Of a stretch of 64,000 nt of DNA, positions 13,301 to 24,300 are shown piece after piece. A program made the position numbers and the translations under genes. The notes under the pieces were generated by a model, which was not told the DNA's origin, made no database searches, and worked only from the letters and a program-made list of their open reading frames with translations. Where the stretch lies: contig NW_027490136.1 of assembly GCF_050948175.1 (NCBI RefSeq), forward strand, positions 930,001 to 994,000, in the 5' to 3' direction. Position 1 is the stretch's first letter. Each line of letters opens with the position of its first letter. The DNA comes from Xylocopa sonorina. Lineage: Eukaryota; Arthropoda; Insecta; Hymenoptera; Apidae.

Positions 13301-13864
13301 CCTGGAATTTATGCAGTTATTTATTATTCACTTATTGCTCAAACGACAAAGATTCTGACCACTTCAAAATGGTTGACTTTCATCAATTTTCTTAAAAATT
13401 GAAATACTGCCCAACTGCTTGCATTAAAGACTGTAATTAAAGCTTTCGAAAAATTTTACCTCTTATAGATGAATTCTGGAATTGAAATTGAATGTTTGAC
13501 TTTTGTAGCTCCTGTTTAGACATCTTTCTATTTGAATGTTCAAGTATTTTTCATATTCGTAATTATTAGAAATGTTTTACTTGATTCTTTTATTTAATAT
13601 TTAGAATTTTCTGAGAAATATTTTTTATCGTAATGAACTATATAATTGCAATTATAATTCTTTATGAAGTAATAATAACAGAAAGGTATGTATCCATTCT
13701 TGTAGTTTTGTAAAGAGTATTTAATCTTACTATCTAAAATGAAACATTGAGATCTGTTTACAATCTAATGGAAATTAATTACCTTTGGATTCAAATTCAC
13801 AATGATAATCTTCCATAGTTCAACAATTTTGTGAGCTGTCCTCAGGAATCCGCAGCTCAGTACT

Positions 13865-13873
13865 TATATAAAA
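13865..13873 (+). promoter_or_regulatory. TATA-like box in B1
   Basis: TATATAAAA; B2 and B3 have the shorter TATAAAA at the matching place. It is a plausible core promoter for the gene-like island, but there is no transcription evidence. Confidence 0.3.
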
Positions 13874-14460
13874 TGAACGACACAAAGAACAGCCTAACCA
13901 AACGTATTCGAACCGATTTTTCAATACTAATCTTATCATGTTTAACTTATGCTGCAAACTATTGAAATGCCCTTCGAAAAGTGTTTATTCACAGTGAAGT
14001 AAACGGTAAGTATTACGCCTTGCACCACTGTTCACAATACGTATGTTTCATTTACTATCAAAACCGTGAGTATTATCGCCTTTCTTTACTTTTTGTAACC
14101 TTCAATGCCTTCATGTTACAGATCGTTAAACTTGCTTTAAAATGCTCTATCGTATTACGGAAGAATGGACATACCAATTCATTTTAAAAAATGAAGGTAA
14201 CCTTCATATGTCCAACATAACTCCACTTACAAAAAAACTATTTTCATCAACGGATGGCCCCTTTGTACTATGCAATTTTATATTAGCAAAAACTTCTATG
14301 AAACTTATAGTTTCGTGGATATCTGAGGTGCTACTTATTACTGCCCCACCCTGTATATTGTTATGGATGTGTCCAACAAGGCAACGATGAACAGAGTTAA
14401 ATTTAATATTATGATGTTTATTATTTTACTCATAGTATATTTGTTTTTCTGGAATTTTGC

Positions 14461-15390
14461 ACCGAGATATAGCACACGGGCAACACGGCCGTGACAATGA
14501 CACTATCAGCTCACCATAGCTACACGCGTGGTTGTGGCGTAGGCTGACATTTACTAATGGGGAAGCTGTTTCCATAAAAATTATAAGCAAATATGAAAAA
14601 TAACTAAACTGTGCAATTTACTTATTTTGATTCCAAAATAGATACACCGGCACAAAACAAAGATATAAGAACTCGATTTTATTATTTTCTATAAACTAGC
14701 TCGATAGGGCGATTTTTTCCATAAAGTCGATAATTACTTTGTCATAAAAATATACACACTTATTTTATATATATTTTCTTCAATTTATTGTTGCAAATTC
14801 ATGCAATTGAGGGTTACATTAAATACGATGACAGCATGTTATTTCAAAAATTACACAAGGCGAAGTTAGGGACGCAACAGCATGAATTTTTATTTTATAA
14901 GTAATATTTTTTTATAATTAATATTTTTAGTCTATGATGGATTGAAAGAAATATATACGACTCGCTCAATAACTATAAATATAGGAAAACGACCATCAAA
15001 ATGTCTATCAATACTCATATGCTGAACATCTACTGACATCTAACGGTTCTAATTTGTATGAAAGCACAGGTTCCCCATTGCCAAATGTGATCCTGCGCCA
15101 TTGCTGAGGAGATTCATGAATGGAGCGATGATACGCGTGTCACCATGGTGCTGGTGCTGCGCGATTCGCTTGTCTAGAACGTGCTGGTAACACGTTCTGG
15201 AATTTTAGTTAACGAATCCGGTCACAGATGACTACGAATCAGTTGACACTCCTCGGAAGTGGCAATATAGTGCCGGCATGGTGTCGCTACCATCTTGCAG
15301 TTTGTTATCTGGGATGCTTTTTAGTGCATTATTCGGAATTGAATTTGAACACATAGCTACTTAATCGCAAATTTGTATGTACTGTGACGT
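14461..15390. other. B1 palindrome-rich non-coding core
   Basis: No gene is visible. It holds an 8-bp-arm hairpin (AGAACGTG at 15176-15183, CACGTTCT at 15191-15198, 7-base loop) and the 10-bp palindromes CACCATGGTG and, just past the edge, GTGACGTCAC. The sequence is nearly the same as 38842-39780 and 62805 onward. Confidence 0.6.
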
Positions 15391-15413
15391 GGTGACGTCA
15401 CAAGGCTCGCTCA

Positions 15414-15432
15414 CCCCCCCCCCCCCCCCCCC
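15414..15432 (+). repeat. Poly-C tract
   Basis: Run of 19 C. The matching tract in B2 (about 39798-39810) and B3 (about 63760-63772) is shorter. A second C run follows at 15541-15550. Length differences here also account for small offsets between copies. Confidence 0.9.
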
Positions 15433-15599
15433 TGCTTCGGTTAGACTAGCTCGCAGATCACCACCCATGCGAGAAGCGCGACACGGACCATTGCGATAGC
15501 TGTATTTGCGAGGAGCGTGAAATACACGATGGTAGAACCTCCCCCCCCCCACCCCGTTCATTCCTCTCTCTCCGTTCGACGGATAAGACTGGCGAGCTG

Positions 15600-15817
15600 A
15601 TGGAAGAAGCGACCCATAAGACGCCTCTTCGGCGGATAATAAGACCGCAGGTTCGCGGAAGGGCTGTGCGCCGAGGTAGCGCGACGGGCTCGAAGGTGGA
15701 GGAGTCGGGAAGTGAGCAAGAAGAGACCCTGAAGCCCGAAGGATACGATCCAGAGCTCTGCAACGATAAGACCGCTGCCATAGTCCATGGAGACAAACAG
15801 GATGGTTCTCGGGTGTG
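15600..15817 (+). CDS. Short ORF remnant ending at the LTR-like start
   Basis: Encodes 72 residues from the first Met; the frame stays open upstream through STDKTGEL toward the C-tract. The product is charged, with RGRAVRRGS, then an acidic stretch (EESGSEQEE), and ends DGSRV. B2 has the same frame (39895-40194, 99 aa) with only a few replacements (R to Q, A to V, K to S). Its stop codon overlaps the first bases of the LTR-like sequence (GTG TGA). That position would suit the C-terminus of a retroelement polyprotein, but no integrase or other domain can be recognised in so short a piece. The larger minus-strand frames over the same bases are treated as shadows. Confidence 0.3.
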
Positions 15818-15932
15818 AAAAGGACCTCTACCCCTCCCTTGAGCCCATGGAGAGGAAAACTCAAGATGCGCAGCGGAATTGCAGGTGAGCCGTGGAAAGC
15901 GCGGCGCGCGACACACGCCGCAGTTCAAATAA

Positions 15933-15950
15933 TCCAGAGGACCCCCTCTG
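15933..15950 (+). other. GC-rich hairpin inside the LTR-like element
   Basis: CCAGAGG and CCTCTGG form 7-bp arms around a 4-base loop, followed at once by another CCAGAGG half. B2 keeps only a weak version. Confidence 0.45.
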
Positions 15951-16152
15951 GACACACCAGAGGGGGCGATCAGGGAAGATCGCCGAAATCCACCGATCGA
16001 TGCCCCGAACAATACCGAAGCGTATGGCCCTACCCCATCAAGGAGCCCTAAGGAGGATCTAAGGGGATCCGAAGACCCCCAGCAAACCTATATAATGAGC
16101 TAGCCAGCACGAAGACAGCCTCTTATTCTTCTGAACGACTTAGCGACTACTT

Positions 16153-16154
<2 letters not shown>

Positions 16155-16236
<82 letters not shown>
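16155..16236 (+). repeat. (GA)n microsatellite
   Basis: About 80 bp of near-pure GA dinucleotides with one AA interruption near 16201. It is absent from the homologous LTR-like sequence of B2 and B3, and accounts for part of the length difference. Confidence 0.97.
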
Positions 16237-16239
<3 letters not shown>

Positions 16240-16582
16240 GACGGACTGAACGAGATCCATACTTGTTGGAAACGAGAACGTGAGTCCTTATACGCTAAAG
16301 CGTCCCATTTGTTCCCTGCCGCAATTGTGATATCGCGTATTGTAATTTGTATTGTATAACGGGTGGTGATCCCCGGTCATTCGCGGCGTGTCGTATACCC
16401 TTTTGTAATACCGCGTCGAGGCAATCTAGAAAGAAGCCGTGAGTTCAGTATCTCGCGACCCTAATTTGCGCACTCGGCTAGAAGCAGTCGAGCGAAAGAG
16501 TATTTCGAAATTTCGAGGGTTATCTTGCACCGGGTTTCCCCGGGTTGCGTGGTTTATTAGTTTTTGCTACTTCTTGAGTAGC

Positions 16583-16592
16583 TGGCGCCCAA
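16583..16592 (+). promoter_or_regulatory. Primer-binding-site-like TGGCGCCCAA
   Basis: Ten bases matching the start of tRNA-Lys-type primer-binding sites of LTR retroelements. They are preceded by a small hairpin (GCTAC...GTAGC). The motif is conserved at 35960 (B2) and 59924 (B3). It may instead lie inside the LTR, since homology continues to TCACA at 16778. Confidence 0.3.
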
Positions 16593-16778
16593 AAAGTCCC
16601 AACCTCGCAGTTTCGAAATACTTGCTGGATAGGAAATGTATTGCTCTGTACTTCGCGTTGCCGAAGCACGCGGACATTCTGTACCCCGATATAACCCCGG
16701 ACTAAACTTCTGGATACCCCGTTATTATTGGTTCTATATACCCTTTTCTTGCGGATTGTAACGGGAAAAACCGTCACA

Positions 16779-17660
16779 GTACTTAATTATACATGACTGC
16801 ATAAAAAGGATGTCATATACTTTTATAATCAATGCGATATAAGAATATAAAACGATGAACTATCCACTCCCATCAGGAGTAAAAACAATGTTTGGTACGC
16901 AAAGTTCATTGCAAAATATAATCAAGCAGTTAATATATCAAATCACTGCACACAATAAATCACTGAATGTATAATGATATGAATAGTAAGAAAAACATAT
17001 TTACCTGTTAGATGTTTATAAATTTAAATTTAAAATTGCAAGTCACATTTAATATATTATTGTTTAACAAGGTGATTTAATGTTGTTTCAAATAGGCGTG
17101 CAGAACTAGCTCGTACTTCTGTCAATGTAATTTCATTCGAAAAATACAAAGGATAAGAGGAAATATTCTCCAATATAAAACATATATAAATCAACGGATG
17201 CAAGAGAGAACACTCGATCTCGGTGTAACGAGACCGGGGCGTCATCCTGCAGTAATCGTATAACGCCTGTTCCTAGATGGTGTAGAGAGTGAATGTGGAG
17301 GGTGAAAAGCATAAAATAACAACAATGTAACTAAAGAGAAAGAGAAAGAGAATATGTGGAAGCATTGCATTTATTAAGAGGAAATCCTAGAAATATCAAA
17401 CAACAGATTATATACCATACTGTAAGGGTAAGGTACAACGAAATAGACGATATCGTGAGAGAAACTAAAAAAATCGAGAAACTTAAAAAGAAAATAATAA
17501 TTTAGATTGAGCGAATTAATATCACTGATCCCGGCAAGCTTAATGGAAAACGCATAACGATGAATCGGTTAGAGTATAAGATAGATGTTGGTCGCGGTTT
17601 GAGTGGCCCTGGGAATCCTTTGCCCGCATCAGGGCAGGCAGTAGGATGGTGGAGTGCCTG
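16779..17660. other. AT-rich stretch, no gene recognised
   Basis: Found only in B1. The short minus-strand frames (17057-17245 and 17540-17734) have no recognisable motif. Around 17330-17350 there is a short GAGAAA-rich run. Confidence 0.5.
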
Positions 17661-18370
17661 CCCTCCTGTTGCTTGGATCTATAGAATTCACATTCTATTG
17701 TAGAGTAGAAGCAGATAATTATAATGCTTTTCATAGAAGATTACAGCTTACTTAATTCGAAACGTTGAAATGATATGAGTCATGGCATTGTATAATGCAT
17801 TAGTACTCTATTGTCTCGACATGTAGACACTACGAAGGGCAATCCTGTTGCATGGAGCTGTAGAATTTACATTCTTATGAAGTTTTAAAGCAGATAAGCA
17901 TAGAGCTATGCATAAGAGATTACAGCATTCTTACTTTGAAACGATGAAATGAGATGCGCCAGCGCATTGCATGGAGAATTCTAGCTCGATTGCTTTAACA
18001 GATAGACACTACGGAGCGCCATACCGTTGCATGGAATTATATAGTTCACATTCTATTGAAGACCTCTAACAGTTAAGCACAATGTTATGGATATATGATT
18101 ACAGATTCTTTGCATTGAAACGTTGAAATGAGATGCGACATCGCGCTGATTGAAGTATTAGAAATGTTTTGCTTGGACACGTAGAGATCTGGAAACGATA
18201 TTCTGTTGCAAGTAAGTATAGGATTCACATCCTTTTAGGGTCTAGATGCAGATAAATGTAACATATAGCATAGAACATTGCAATTTACCATGAATCATTG
18301 AAATGACTTGCGACATCGTGTTGAATGAAGCAATAGAACACTATTGCTCCGATAAGTAAGCAAATGGAAA
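17661..18370 (-). repeat. Degenerate satellite fringe right of B1
   Basis: About four strongly diverged monomers in reverse orientation. GACACTACG recurs at 17826 and 18005 (179 bp apart), with partly conserved ATTAGAACTCTATTG-like and GAAACGTTGAAATGAGATGCG-like blocks. Divergence falls toward 18370, where normal monomers begin. Confidence 0.75.
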
Positions 18371-21300
18371 CGCTATTTCCTAGCAAGGAAGTGTCGCACT
18401 TACGTATACTTATGGTGTAGACGAGGTATACATAACACTTCGCAATAACTATTATATATTATCATGAAACATAGAAATGAGATGCGGTATCACGATTTAA
18501 GAAGTACTAGAACTCTATTGCTTCGATACGTAGGCATCTGGAAACGCATATCCTAGCAAGAATGTGTGGCATTTACATACCTTTGAAGTGCAGACGAGGC
18601 ATACCTAAAATTTCGCAATGAATATTATATCTTGTCGTGAAACATAGAAATGTAATGCGATATCGCGTTTTAAGAAGCTTTAGAACTCCATTGCTTCGAT
18701 ACCTAGAAACATGGAAATGCATTGCCTAGCAAGGATGTGTGACATTTACATTCTTTTGAAGTGTGGACGAGGTATACATAAAACTTCGCAATGAATAATA
18801 CATCTTATCATGCAACATAGAAATGAGATGCGATATCGCGTTTTAAGAAGCATTAGAACAATACTGCTCCGGTTCGTAAACAACTGCAAACGCTATTTCC
18901 TAGCAAGGAAGTGTGGCATTTACATTCTTTTGAAGTGAATACGAGGTATACATGACACTTCGGAAAGAATATTATAACTTATCACGAAACATAAAAATGA
19001 GATGCGATATCGCGATCTAAGAAGCATTAGAACTCTATTGCCTCGACGCGTAGACATCTTCAGACGCTATTTCCTAGCATGGAAGTGTCGCACTTACATT
19101 CTTTTGAAGTGAATACGATGTATACATGACACTTCGCAACGAATATTATATCTTATCACGAAACATAAAAATGAGATGCGATATCGCGATCTAAGTAGCA
19201 TTAGAACTCTATTGCTACGATACGTAGGCATCTGCAAACGCTATGCCCTAGCAAGGAATAGTCGCATTTACATTCGTTTGATGTGAATACGAGGTATACA
19301 TGACACTTCGCAATGAATATTATATCTTATAATGAAACATATAAATGAGATGCGATATCGAGATTTAAGTAGCATTAGAACTCTATTGCTACGATACGTA
19401 GACATCTGAATACGCCATTTCCTAGCAAGGAAGCGTCGCATTTACATTCTTTTGAAGTGAATACGAGGTATACATGACACTTCGCAATGAATATTATATC
19501 TTATCATGAAGCATAGAAATGAGATGCGATATCGCGTTTTAAGAAGCATTAGGACTCTATTGCCTCAATGCGGAGATATCTGGAAGGGCTATTTCCTAGC
19601 ATGGAAATGTCGCATTTAGATTCCTTTGAAGTGAATTCGAGTTATACATGACACTTCGGAATGAATATTATAACTTATCACGAAACATAGAAATGAGATG
19701 CGATATCGTGATCTAAGCAGCATTAGACCTCTATTGCTACGATACGTAGGCATCTGCAAACGCTATGCCCTAGCAAGGAATAGTCGCATTTACATTCTTT
19801 TGATGTGAATACGAGGTATACATGACACTTCGCAATGAATATTATATCTTATAATGAAACATAGAAATGAGATGCGATATCGCGGTCTAAGAAGCATTAG
19901 AACTGTATTGCCTCGACGCGTAGACATCTGCAGACTCTATTTCCTAGCATGGAAGTGTCGCATTTACATTCTTTTGAAGTGAATACGTGGTATACATGAC
20001 ACTTCGCAATGAATAATATATCTTATCATGAAGCATAGAAATGAGATGCGATATCGCGTTTTGAGAAGCATTAGAACACTATTGCTACGAAACGTAGACA
20101 TCTGCAAGCGCTATTCCCTAGCAAGGAAGATTCGCATTTACATTCTTTTGAAGTGAATACGAGGTATACATGGCACTTCGGAAGGAGTATTGTATCTTAT
20201 CACGAAACATACAAATGAGATGCGATATCGCGATTTATGTAGCGTTAGAACTCTATTGCTACGATACGTAGACATCTGCAAACGCTATTTCCTAGCAAGC
20301 AGTAGTCGCATTTACATTCTTTTGAAGTGAATACGAGGTATACATGACACTTCGCAATGAATATTATATCTTATCATGCAACACAGAAGAGGGATGCGAT
20401 ATCGCGTTTTAAGAAGCATTAGAACTCTACGGTCTCGATGCGGAGACATCTGCAAACGCTATTTCCTAGCAAGCAGTAGTCGCATTTACATTCTTTTGAA
20501 GTGAATACGAGGTATACATGACACTTCGCAATGAATATTATATCTTATCATGCAACACAGAAGAGGGATGCGATATCGCGTTTTAAGAAGCATTAGAAGT
20601 CTATGGCCACGATGCAGAGACATCTGCAAACTCTACTTCCTAGCATGGAAGTCTCGCACTTACATTCTTTTGAAGTGACTACGAGGTATACATGACATTC
20701 CGCAATGAATATTATATCTTATCACGAAACATATAAGTGGGATGCGATATCGCGATTGAAGTAGCATTAGAACGCTATTGCTACGATACGTAGACATCTG
20801 AATACGCCATTTCCTAGCAAGGAAGAGTCGCATTTACATTTGTTTGGAGAGAAGAGGAGGTATACATGACACTTCGCAATGAATATTATATCTTATCATG
20901 AAACATAGAAGAGAGATGCGATATTGCGTTCTAAGAAGCATTAGAACTCTATGGCCTCGACGCGGAGACATCTGCAAACGTTATTTCCTAGCATGGAAGT
21001 GTCGGACTTACATTCTTTTGAAGTGAATACGATGTATACATGACACTTCGCAATGAATATTATATCTTATCACGAAACGTATAAATGTGGTGTCATATCG
21101 CGATTGAAGTAGCATTAGAACGCTATTGCTACGATACGTAGACATCTGCAAACGCTATTTCCTAGCAAGCAATAGTCGCATTTACATTCTTTTGAAGTGA
21201 ATACAAGGTATACATGTCCATTCGCAATGAATATTCTTTCTTATCATGAAACATAGAAATGAGATGCGATATCGCGATTTAAGTAGCATTAGAACTCTAT

Positions 21301-24300
21301 TGCTACGCTACATAGACATCTGCAAACGCTATTTCCTAGCAAGCAATAGTGGCATTTACATTCTTTTGAATTTAATACGATGTATACATGACACATCGCA
21401 ATGAATATTATATATTATCATGAAACATTGAAATGTGATGCGATATCGCGTTTTAAGAAGCATTAGAACTCTATTGCTACGATACGTAGACATCTGCAAA
21501 CGCTATTTCCTAGCATGGAAGTGTCTTATTTACATTCTTTTGAAGTGAATACGAGGTATACAAGACACTTCGCAATGAATATTATATCTTGTCATGAAAC
21601 ATAGAAGTGAGATGCGATATCGCGTTCTAAGTAGCATTAGAACTCTATTGCTACGATACGTAGACATCTGCAAACGCTATTTCCTAGCATGGAAGTGTCG
21701 CATTTACGTTCCATTGATGTGAATACGAGGTATGCATGACACTTCGCAATGGATATTATATCTTATCATGAAACATATAAATGAGATGCGACATCTCGTT
21801 TTAAGAAGTATTAGAACTCTATTCTTACGATACGTGGTCATCTGGAAACGCTATTTCCTAGCAAGGAAATGTCGCATTAACATTCTTTTGACGTGAATGC
21901 AAGGTATACATGACATTTCGCAGTGAATATTATATCTTATCATTAAACATAGAAGTGAGATGCGATATCGCGTTTTAAGGAGCATTAGAACTCTGTTGCT
22001 ACGATACGTAGACATCTGCAAACAATATTTCCTAGCATGAAAGTGTCGCATTTACATTCTTTGGATGTAAATGCGAGGTATACATAACGCTCTACAATAA
22101 ATATTATATCTTATTACGAAACATAGAAGTGAGATGCGATATCGCGATTTAAGAAGCGCTATAACTCTATTGCTACGATGCGTAGACATCTGGAAATGTT
22201 ATTTCCTAGCAAGGAAGTGTCGCATTTACATTCTTTTGAAGTGAATACGAGGTATACATGACACTTCGCAATGAATATTATATCTTATCATGCAACACAG
22301 AAGAGGGATGCGATATCGCATTTTAAGAAGCATTAGAAGTCTATGGCCACGATGCAGAGACATCTGCAAACTCTACTTCCTAGCATGGAAGTCTCGCACT
22401 TACATTCTTTTGAAGTGACTACGAGGTATACATGACATTCCGCAATGAATATTATATCTTATCACGAAACATATAACTGGGATGCGATATCGCGATTGAA
22501 GTAGCATTAGAACGCTATTGCTACGATACGTAGACATCTGAATACGCCATTTCCTAGCAAGGAAGAGTCGCATTTACATTTGTTTGGAGAGAAGAGGAGG
22601 TATACATGACACTTCGCAATGAATATTATATCTTATCATGAAACATAGAAGAGAGATGCGATATTGCGTTCTAAGAAGCATTAGAACTCTATGTCCTCGA
22701 CGCGGAGACATCTGCAAACGTTATTTCCTAGCATGGAAGTGTCGGACTTACATTCTTTTGAAGTGAATACGATGTATACATGACACTTCGCAATGAATAT
22801 TATATCTTATCACGAAACGTATAAATGTGGTGTCATATCGCGATTGAAGTAGCATTAGAACGCTATTGCTACGATACGTAGACATCTGCAAACGCTATTT
22901 CCTAGCGAGCAATAGTCGCATTTACATTCTTTTGAAGTGAATACAAGGTATACATGTCCATTCGCAATGAATATTCTTTCTTATCATGAAACATAGAAAT
23001 GAGATGCGATATCGCGATTTAAGTAGCATTAGAACTCTATTGCTACGATACGTAGACATCTGCAAACGCTATTTCCTAGCATGGAAGTGTCTTATTTACA
23101 TTCTTTTGAAGTGAATACGAGGTATACAAGACACTTCGCAATGAATATTATATCTTGTCATGAAACATAGAAGTGAGATGCGATATCGCGTTCTAAGTAG
23201 CATTAGAACTCTATTGCTACGATACGTAGACATCTGCAAACGCTATTTCCTAGCATGGAAGTGTCGCATTTACGTTCCATTGATGTGAATACGAGGTATG
23301 CATGACACTTCGCAATGGATATTATATCTTATCATGAAACATATAAATGAGATGCGACATCTCGTTTTAAGAAGTATTAGAACTCTATTCTTACAATACG
23401 TGGTCATCTGGAAACGCTATTTCCTAGCAAGGAAATGTCGCATTTACATTCTTTTGACGTGAATACGAGGTATACATGACACTTCGCAATGAATATTATA
23501 TCTTATCTCGAAACATCGAAGTGAGATGCGACATCTCGTTTTAAGAAGCATTAGAACTCCATTGCTACGATACGTAGACATCTGCAAACGCTATTTCCTA
23601 GCATGTAAGTGTCGCATTTACATTCTTTTGAAGTGAATGCAAGGTATACATGACATTTCGCAGTGAATATTATATCTTATCATTAAACATAGAAGTGAGA
23701 TGCGATATGGCGTTTTAAGGAGCATTAGAACTCTATTGCTACGATAAGTAGACATCTGCAAACGCTATTTCCTAGCAAGGAAGTGTCGCATTTACATTCT
23801 TCTGACGTGAATACGAGGTATACATGATTCTTTGCAATGAATATTATATCTCATCATGAATCATAGAAATGAGATGCGGTATCCCGTTTTAAGAAGCACT
23901 AGAACTCTAATGCTACGATACGTAGACATCTGGAAGCGCTATTCCCTAGCAAGGAAGTGTCGCATTTACATTCTTTTGAAGTGAATAAGAGGTACACATA
24001 ACACTCCACAATGAATTTTATATCTTATCATGAAACATAGAAGTGAGATGCGATATCGCGTTCGAAGAAGCATTAGAACTCTATTGCTACGATACGTAGA
24101 CATCTGCAAAGGCTATTTCCTAGCATGGAAGGGTCGTATTTACATTCTTTTGAAGTGAATACGAGGTATATATAACACTCCATAATAAATATTATATCTT
24201 ATCATGAAACATAGCAGTGAGAAGCGATATTGCGTTTTAGGAAGCATTAAAACTCTATTGCTACGATACGTAGACATCTGCAAAGGCTGTTTCCTAGTAT

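Larger units (their letters stand above)
13301..15390 (+). pseudogene. Spacer B1 core: truncated copy of the gene-like island
   Basis: The satellite stops abruptly at 13300 (CTACGTATCGAAG joined to CCTGGAATTTATGC). From there the sequence matches B2 starting at 36501. B1 keeps the AT-rich leader (13301-13860), a TATA-like motif and a 116-bp GT-AG intron-like segment (14006-14121). It has 80 bp at 14294-14373 that B2 and B3 lack. It then lacks the 1263 bp corresponding to 37578-38840 of B2, so the membrane-segment ORF is cut just after the hydrophobic stretch and the second ORF is missing. The rest (14461-15390) matches the palindrome-rich core of B2 at 38842-39780. This copy cannot encode what B2 might. 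Confidence 0.75.
15814..16778 (+). mobile_element. LTR-like element in B1 (probable solo LTR)
   Basis: Starts TGTGAAAAGG and ends CCGTCACA, giving TGTGA/TCACA terminal inverted repeats. It contains a TATA-like TATATAATGA at 16089, a purine microsatellite, and a region homologous to 35366-36102 in B2 (shared blocks include CTAAAGCGTCCCATTT, TCAGTATCTCGCGACC and AGCTGGCGCCCAA). TGGCGCCCAA at 16583 resembles a tRNA-Lys primer-binding site, so an alternative reading ends the LTR at 16582. No target-site duplication is seen at either proposed boundary. No coding region of an LTR element follows. Confidence 0.5.

Noticed and set aside
15361..16012. Minus-strand ORFs of 167 and 184 aa over the C-tract/LTR boundary
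   Set aside because: They overlap each other and the plus-strand frame, cross poly-C tracts and the LTR-like start, are composed of Ser/Arg/Gly-rich low-complexity sequence, and are broken or shortened in B2.
16155..16236. GA tract as a regulatory GAGA-factor site
   Set aside because: A pure dinucleotide microsatellite missing from the other copies; simple repeat expansion explains it.
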